This document shows, one piece after another, positions 60,374 through 64,000 of a stretch of DNA of 64,000 nt. Positions within the stretch are counted from its first letter, which is position 1. The number at the start of each line of letters is the position of its first letter. Position numbers and translations under genes: made by a program. Under the pieces are notes generated by a model. That model did not search any database. It saw only the letters and a program-made list of their open reading frames with translations, and had not been told where the DNA came from. The DNA is from Planctomycetota bacterium (lineage in GTDB: Bacteria > Planctomycetota > Phycisphaerae > Phycisphaerales > Phycisphaeraceae). Where the stretch lies: assembly GCA_021413865.1 (NCBI GenBank), contig JAIOPN010000001.1, positions 25,292 to 89,291 of the forward strand, given 5' to 3'.

Positions 60374-61693
60374 ATGATAAAAATCACCCACGCGACCAGC
60401 GTAGACGTGCTCTTTCTCTGCGAGAAACCGCTCTGGCCGCGGGATCAGGGCTTCCGTGTGCATGGCTCCCAGATGGCCCTGGCGTTGAGCAGGCAAGGCC
60501 TGAACGTCGCCATTGCCTGCATGGAGGCCAACCCCACCGACACCGACGCCGACCTGCGCCGCATGATCGTCGATTGGCCGCGTGCAACGGATCAAGAGAG
60601 CGCGGAGTTCCGCGCCAACTGGACCGGCTCGCGCCCCGGCACGTGGCTGCGCAACCGCATCGCGGATCATCAGGGGCTTGCCGTCGAGCAACTCGCCGGG
60701 GCGCTGTCGCTCACGCGCCGGCTGCGGCCGCGAGCGGTCGTCGGCGTGGGGATGCACAGCGTGCTCATGTTGCGCGGCCTGCCCGTGGAGATTGAAGGCA
60801 GACCCCTGCAACGCGTCTGGTACGCCGCCGATGAACTGGTCTATTTCAACCTGACCTGCCTCCCGCACGAATCATTCCGCGCGCTGCCGGGCCGGCTGCG
60901 CACCACCGTGCTGCACCTTGCGCTCGAGCGGGCCTTCGCGCCGGGCATCGACGCCGCCATCGCCGTCAGCCCGAGGGACGCGACGCTCCTGCGCCGGATC
61001 GCCGGCGTGCCCCGCGCCATCACGGTTCGCAACGGCGTCGATCTAGACGCCTTCACACCGACCGCCGACGACGCGACGCCCCTGCCGCACTCGCTGGTCT
61101 TCTGGGGCCGGATGGATTTCGAGCCCAACATCGACGCGGCCACATGGTTCGCCCGGGAGGTCTGGCCGCTCCTGCGTGAACGGCATCGGGACGCGACGTG
61201 GAGCGTCGTCGGCAAGAACCCCGGCCCGCGCGTGACGGAGCTGAACAACGAACCGGGTATCAACGTCGTCGGCGGCGTCGCGGACATCCACCCCTGGGCG
61301 CGGCGGGCGGCGGTGACGATCCTGCCCATGCGCTGCGGCGGGGGCATCAAGAACAAATTGCTGGAGGCCGCCGCGCTGGCGCGGCCGATCGTCGCCTCGC
61401 CCCGCGCGGTGCGTGGCCTGGAGCTGGGCGACAACCCGCCCATGATCCTGGCGCGGAAAGCCGCACAATGGATCGAGGCCATCGATGCGCTCTGGACCTC
61501 GCCCACGACGGCGGCGGTGATGGGCGGCCAGGCGCGGGTCTGGGTCGAGCGTTACCACAATTGGGGAACGGCCGCGTCGCAACTGGTGGCGGCGCTCGGG
61601 CTGCCGATAACCGATCGCGGGGACCAAACCCGCGGCGGCGTTCTGCCGATCAACACAGCACAAGAGGAGCGGGCTACCCGGCGGGCCGCGTGA
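60374..61693 (+). CDS. Glycosyltransferase, GT4-like
   Basis: A 439-residue GT-B glycosyltransferase. VDVLFLCEKPLWPRDQGFRV opens the acceptor domain; the donor domain has FWGRMDFEPNIDAATWF, VVGKNPGPRV and the nucleotide-contact block LPMRCGGGIKNKLLEAAALARP. GGAG is near nine bases before ATG 60374. Together with the gene upstream it likely builds an extracellular polysaccharide or glycolipid. C-terminal ~25 residues are polar and probably disordered. Confidence 0.9.
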   Translation: MIKITHATSVDVLFLCEKPLWPRDQGFRVHGSQMALALSRQGLNVAIACMEANPTDTDADLRRMIVDWPRATDQESAEFRANWTGSRPGTWLRNRIADHQGLAVEQLAGALSLTRRLRPRAVVGVGMHSVLMLRGLPVEIEGRPLQRVWYAADELVYFNLTCLPHESFRALPGRLRTTVLHLALERAFAPGIDAAIAVSPRDATLLRRIAGVPRAITVRNGVDLDAFTPTADDATPLPHSLVFWGRMDFEPNIDAATWFAREVWPLLRERHRDATWSVVGKNPGPRVTELNNEPGINVVGGVADIHPWARRAAVTILPMRCGGGIKNKLLEAAALARPIVASPRAVRGLELGDNPPMILARKAAQWIEAIDALWTSPTTAAVMGGQARVWVERYHNWGTAASQLVAALGLPITDRGDQTRGGVLPINTAQEERATRRAA

Positions 61694-61754
61694 GGCCGGC
61701 AGGAGGGACCGGCCTTGTCCGATGACGGGGCGGAGCGGGAGACTTTTTTACGTC

Positions 61755-62315
61755 ATGTCGTGGACCTCGATGCATTTCGCGACGGGCATGGCCTGCGGGG
61801 CGGCGCTGGGCGGCTTCGGCTGCCTCGTCGTCCGCCGCGGCTGGCGTTTCATCCCCGCCTTCATGACCGTGTGCGGCATCTGGGCCAACGTGCCCGACAT
61901 GCCACGCCTCTGGCGCGAGGACTCCCCGTGGATGCCCTTCGCCTCCACGCTCGGCAGCATGAAGCTCGAGCACTGGCTTCATTACTACGGCGACATTTTC
62001 TTCTTCCACAAGCAATTCGACTCGCAGCCCAATGAGTACGCGCTGCACGGCCTGATCCTCATGATCCTGCAGTACAACCTCGCCATCGTCGGCCTGATGT
62101 GGCTCGAACGCAGGCAGCGGAACAGCCTCGGCAACCGCATGCACCGCGCGCACGGCTCACGCCTGCACCGCCGCGGCGCAGGCGAGCGTCACGCCGAAAA
62201 ACCCGCCCCCTCCATCCGCCTTGCCGGCACCGAAGCGGAGCCGCTCCCGCCTGAGGATTCCCACGAAGGCGTCATCGCACGGCTGCACGCCGAGCGCATG
62301 AAGAAGCCCGGTTGA
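61755..62315 (+). CDS. Conserved membrane protein of unknown function
   Basis: About 186 residues. MHFATGMACGAAL and the following basic RRGW lead into a hydrophobic region; VPDMPRLWRED, the LEHWLHYYGDIFFFH block and a last helix (LILMILQYNLAIVGLMW) are striking and rich in His/Asp, so a metal site is possible. The C-terminal 60 residues are polar. Start choice is uncertain: ATG at 61722, 61755 or 61770, none with an ideal ribosome-binding site. It follows two glycosyltransferase genes by 61 bp. Confidence 0.65.
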   Translation: MSWTSMHFATGMACGAALGGFGCLVVRRGWRFIPAFMTVCGIWANVPDMPRLWREDSPWMPFASTLGSMKLEHWLHYYGDIFFFHKQFDSQPNEYALHGLILMILQYNLAIVGLMWLERRQRNSLGNRMHRAHGSRLHRRGAGERHAEKPAPSIRLAGTEAEPLPPEDSHEGVIARLHAERMKKPG

Positions 62316-62330
62316 GTTAGACGTCGGCGC

Positions 62331-63698
62331 TCACTTGGGCGCGTCGAAGTGCAGCAATGTGTACGGATAAAGAATGGTCGCGTAGAGCGAGCCGTCGCGC
62401 GCGGCCACCAGGGCCATGTGGGCGTGCAGCGGGGTGAGCGTGCCGTCGGGGAGCTCGTGGTAGCCGTGCGTCCAGGGGCGCGGCTTCTTGGTTTCAGGGT
62501 CGATGGCCGCGCCCTTGTTGAGCGGCAGGCCGTAGAAATCGGGGTTCTTCACGGCCAGCACGCCCAGGTCTTCCATCTTCTTTTGGTGCGGGTCGTAGCG
62601 TGTCAGGTGGTGCAGGTAGCCGGCGCCGAAGCCGGTGGTGTTGTCCACGCGCATGATGCAATAGACCCGGCCGTCGGGCGCGATGGTGAGCGCGGAGCGC
62701 GAGTCGTGGCCCGTGCCGCCGAGCACGGGGCCGAGGTCCTCCATCTTCACGGTCGATTCCGTATCGGCGGGGCCGGACAGGTCGATGCGGTAAAGGTTCG
62801 GCTTGCTCATGGCGATGAGGTAGGCCGTCTTGCCGTCGGGCGTCATCACCCAGGTGAGCGGGCCGGCCATACGGGACTTCTCGAAGCGGTCGTGCGTGTC
62901 GCCGGTGTGGACGATCATCGTCTGCCGGGTGACCGTGCCGGTGCCCGGATCGTAACGGGCAAGTTGGCCGTCCTGCGTGATCGCGTTGGCGCGGCCGTGC
63001 GAGTCGATCAGCGTGGTGGAATAGAACGCCAGTCGCAGGGAGGGATCAAGCTCGCGGTAGGTCTTGGCCTTGAGGTCGTAGGTGAACCAGTGCTGGTGCT
63101 CGCAGGTGACGATGTACACCAGCCCGCGTGCCTCGTCGGCGACGGTGTCGATAATGCCCTCGCCGTCGGGGTAGCCGAGTTCTTTGGTGCGCGCGCCCTG
63201 GGGCATGGGCTGCCCATGGCTGACGGCGGCGCCGGCCTTGGGGTCGTAGGTGAAGAAGTAGCCGCCGGGGTAGGTGACATTGTTTTTCTTGTCGATGTCG
63301 GTGGGATAGCCCTGCTTGGTGCCCAGGTAGATGACGCCGCTGGGGCCGACGAAGTTGCGTGTGTGGAACTTGGCCTGCGCGGCGTAGCCGGTGGGCGTGA
63401 GCGGGAGACCGAGGGACTTGTGCGCGTCGATGACGATGCGCATTTTTTCGGTCTTGGGTTCGAATTCCACGAGGTAGGCGTTGCGGCCGTACGCGGCGGT
63501 GCCGACGTACATCCTGCCGTCCAGACCCTCACAGAGCGAGAAGTAGCCCGACTCGTCGGTCGTGGTCTCGGAGGGGATGTGGTACGCCTTGGCCCAGACG
63601 TAGCTGAACGGCGCCTTGGTGGGGACATCAGCGGCGAGTGAAGGGGAGGTGAAAGTAAAAATTGCGAGAACGAACATGATGAGGCGTGTGCAACGCAT
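62331..63698 (-). CDS. Secreted beta-propeller protein
   Basis: A 455-residue exported protein with a clear signal peptide (RLIMFVLAIFTFTSPSLA, cleavage before ADVP). The rest has repeated strand units such as DGRMYVGTAAYGRN, SGVIYLGTKQGY, GLVYIVTCEHQHW and DGRVYCIMRVD, typical of a six- or seven-bladed beta propeller (SMP-30/WD-like). It probably binds or breaks down an extracellular substrate; no catalytic set is clear. Confidence 0.78.
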   Translation of the reverse strand: MRCTRLIMFVLAIFTFTSPSLAADVPTKAPFSYVWAKAYHIPSETTTDESGYFSLCEGLDGRMYVGTAAYGRNAYLVEFEPKTEKMRIVIDAHKSLGLPLTPTGYAAQAKFHTRNFVGPSGVIYLGTKQGYPTDIDKKNNVTYPGGYFFTYDPKAGAAVSHGQPMPQGARTKELGYPDGEGIIDTVADEARGLVYIVTCEHQHWFTYDLKAKTYRELDPSLRLAFYSTTLIDSHGRANAITQDGQLARYDPGTGTVTRQTMIVHTGDTHDRFEKSRMAGPLTWVMTPDGKTAYLIAMSKPNLYRIDLSGPADTESTVKMEDLGPVLGGTGHDSRSALTIAPDGRVYCIMRVDNTTGFGAGYLHHLTRYDPHQKKMEDLGVLAVKNPDFYGLPLNKGAAIDPETKKPRPWTHGYHELPDGTLTPLHAHMALVAARDGSLYATILYPYTLLHFDAPK

Positions 63699-63765
63699 GG
63701 CGTGCTCCGGGGCCGGGTGATGGGCTTGTGTTGTTATAGCGGCCCGGCGAGGGAATTCGTGCGGG

Positions 63766-63793
63766 CTTCTCCCTCTCCCCCCGAGAGAAGAAG
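63766..63793. repeat. CTTCTCCCTCTCC partial palindrome, copy 6
   Basis: CTTCTCCCTCTCC and CGAGAGAAGAAG form an imperfect, purine/pyrimidine-split palindrome related to the CCCTCTCCC family. It stands 13 bases before a gene fragment that lacks the N-terminal part expected for its family, which raises the possibility that an insertion truncated that gene. Confidence 0.5.
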
Positions 63794-63805
63794 CCGCGGG
63801 GGGGC

Positions 63806-64000
63806 ATGGAGGACGTGCTGGGTGGGGCCGCGGTGGGTTTGCTGATCGTCATCGCGACTGTTCCGGTGGTCATCCCCTTCCTCCTCTTTCGCAACGCAGA
63901 TGTGGCGGTCCGGGTATCCGAGTTGATGGCGATCGGGTTGCTGTTCTGGATCGGCTGCTGGTGGGGGCGCGAGGTCGGCTCAAGCCCGCTACGCATCGGC
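63806..64000 (+). CDS. Partial VIT1/CCC1-like membrane protein, cut by window end
   Basis: The first 65 codons of a frame that runs off the window. It starts MEDVLGGAAVGLL, followed by two hydrophobic stretches and FRNADVAVRVSELMAIG, resembling the C-terminal helices of VIT1/CCC1-type iron/manganese transporters. The large N-terminal region is missing, with no upstream frame to supply it, so this is either a short variant or a truncated remnant. Only a G-rich run precedes the ATG. Confidence 0.5.
   Translation, partial: MEDVLGGAAVGLLIVIATVPVVIPFLLFRNADVAVRVSELMAIGLLFWIGCWWGREVGSSPLRIG

Overview
This window is GC-rich, gene-dense chromosomal DNA that reads as a planctomycete, probably close to the Phycisphaerae. 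The pointers are three phytanoyl-CoA-dioxygenase-like (PhyH) genes, a Gfo/Idh dehydrogenase, an FHA protein beside a TadC-like gene, an HpnCDE squalene operon, a FloA flotillin, an FeeM-like acyltransferase, and many short palindromic elements between genes. The lineage is inferred from gene content; there is no rRNA, tRNA, CRISPR array, phage or transposase here.

Layout. 0-3.5 kb: hypothetical protein, PhyH, small membrane protein, M42 aminopeptidase. 3.7-10.9 kb: a LysR regulator overlapping gltB by 4 bases, then gltD (glutamate synthase, ammonium assimilation). 11-13.6 kb: Gfo/Idh oxidoreductase, an AT-rich non-coding stretch, a transglutaminase-like protein. 13.6-18.7 kb: an OprB-type porin divergent from an EfeO/imelysin-like secreted protein and an FTR1 iron permease, with Fur-box-like sequences between them. 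18.7-21.4 kb: TadC-like membrane protein, FHA protein, FeeM-like N-acyltransferase. 21.4-28.6 kb: GTP-type PEP carboxykinase, hypothetical, Rieske protein, M20 dipeptidase, an odd P-loop/deoxyribosyltransferase-like fusion, floA.

28.7-36 kb: second PhyH; an MnmE-like GTPase with a palindromic repeat inside its reading frame; a membrane protein; coaX; obg; rpmA (with a clear intrinsic terminator before obg); a lipoprotein; xseB; and a prepilin peptidase with a large loop insertion. 36-40.5 kb: a sugar-metabolism run (HPS/KGPDC-type decarboxylase, Zn dehydrogenase, SDR, TIM-barrel isomerase) ending in an S1/P1-nuclease-like protein. 40.5-47.4 kb, minus strand: DegT aminotransferase, mlaF, mlaD-like, apgM, gatB, cysK, with overlaps or short gaps at several steps. 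47.6-53.6 kb: zinc-ribbon membrane protein, aldo/keto reductase, third PhyH, a DUF2314 lipoprotein just downstream of recA, and a redoxin. 53.7-57.3 kb: hpnC-hpnD-hpnE, which make squalene for hopanoids. 57.4-64 kb: an old-yellow-enzyme-like protein, two glycosyltransferases, two proteins of unknown function, and the start of a VIT1/CCC1-like gene cut by the window end.

The most distinctive theme is the repeats. At least six families of palindromic elements, several about 115-125 bp long, sit at gene ends. One copy lies in frame inside the MnmE-like GTPase gene and adds about 41 residues just before the G domain, much like the palindromic coding insertions described in Rickettsia. One family is placed and shaped like transcription terminators. 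Other points worth checking: degenerate motifs in CoaX, the MnmE-like GTPase, the P-loop fusion and the first PhyH; paired direct repeats upstream of recA; a possible leaderless lysR transcript; and mlaF/mlaD without mlaE.
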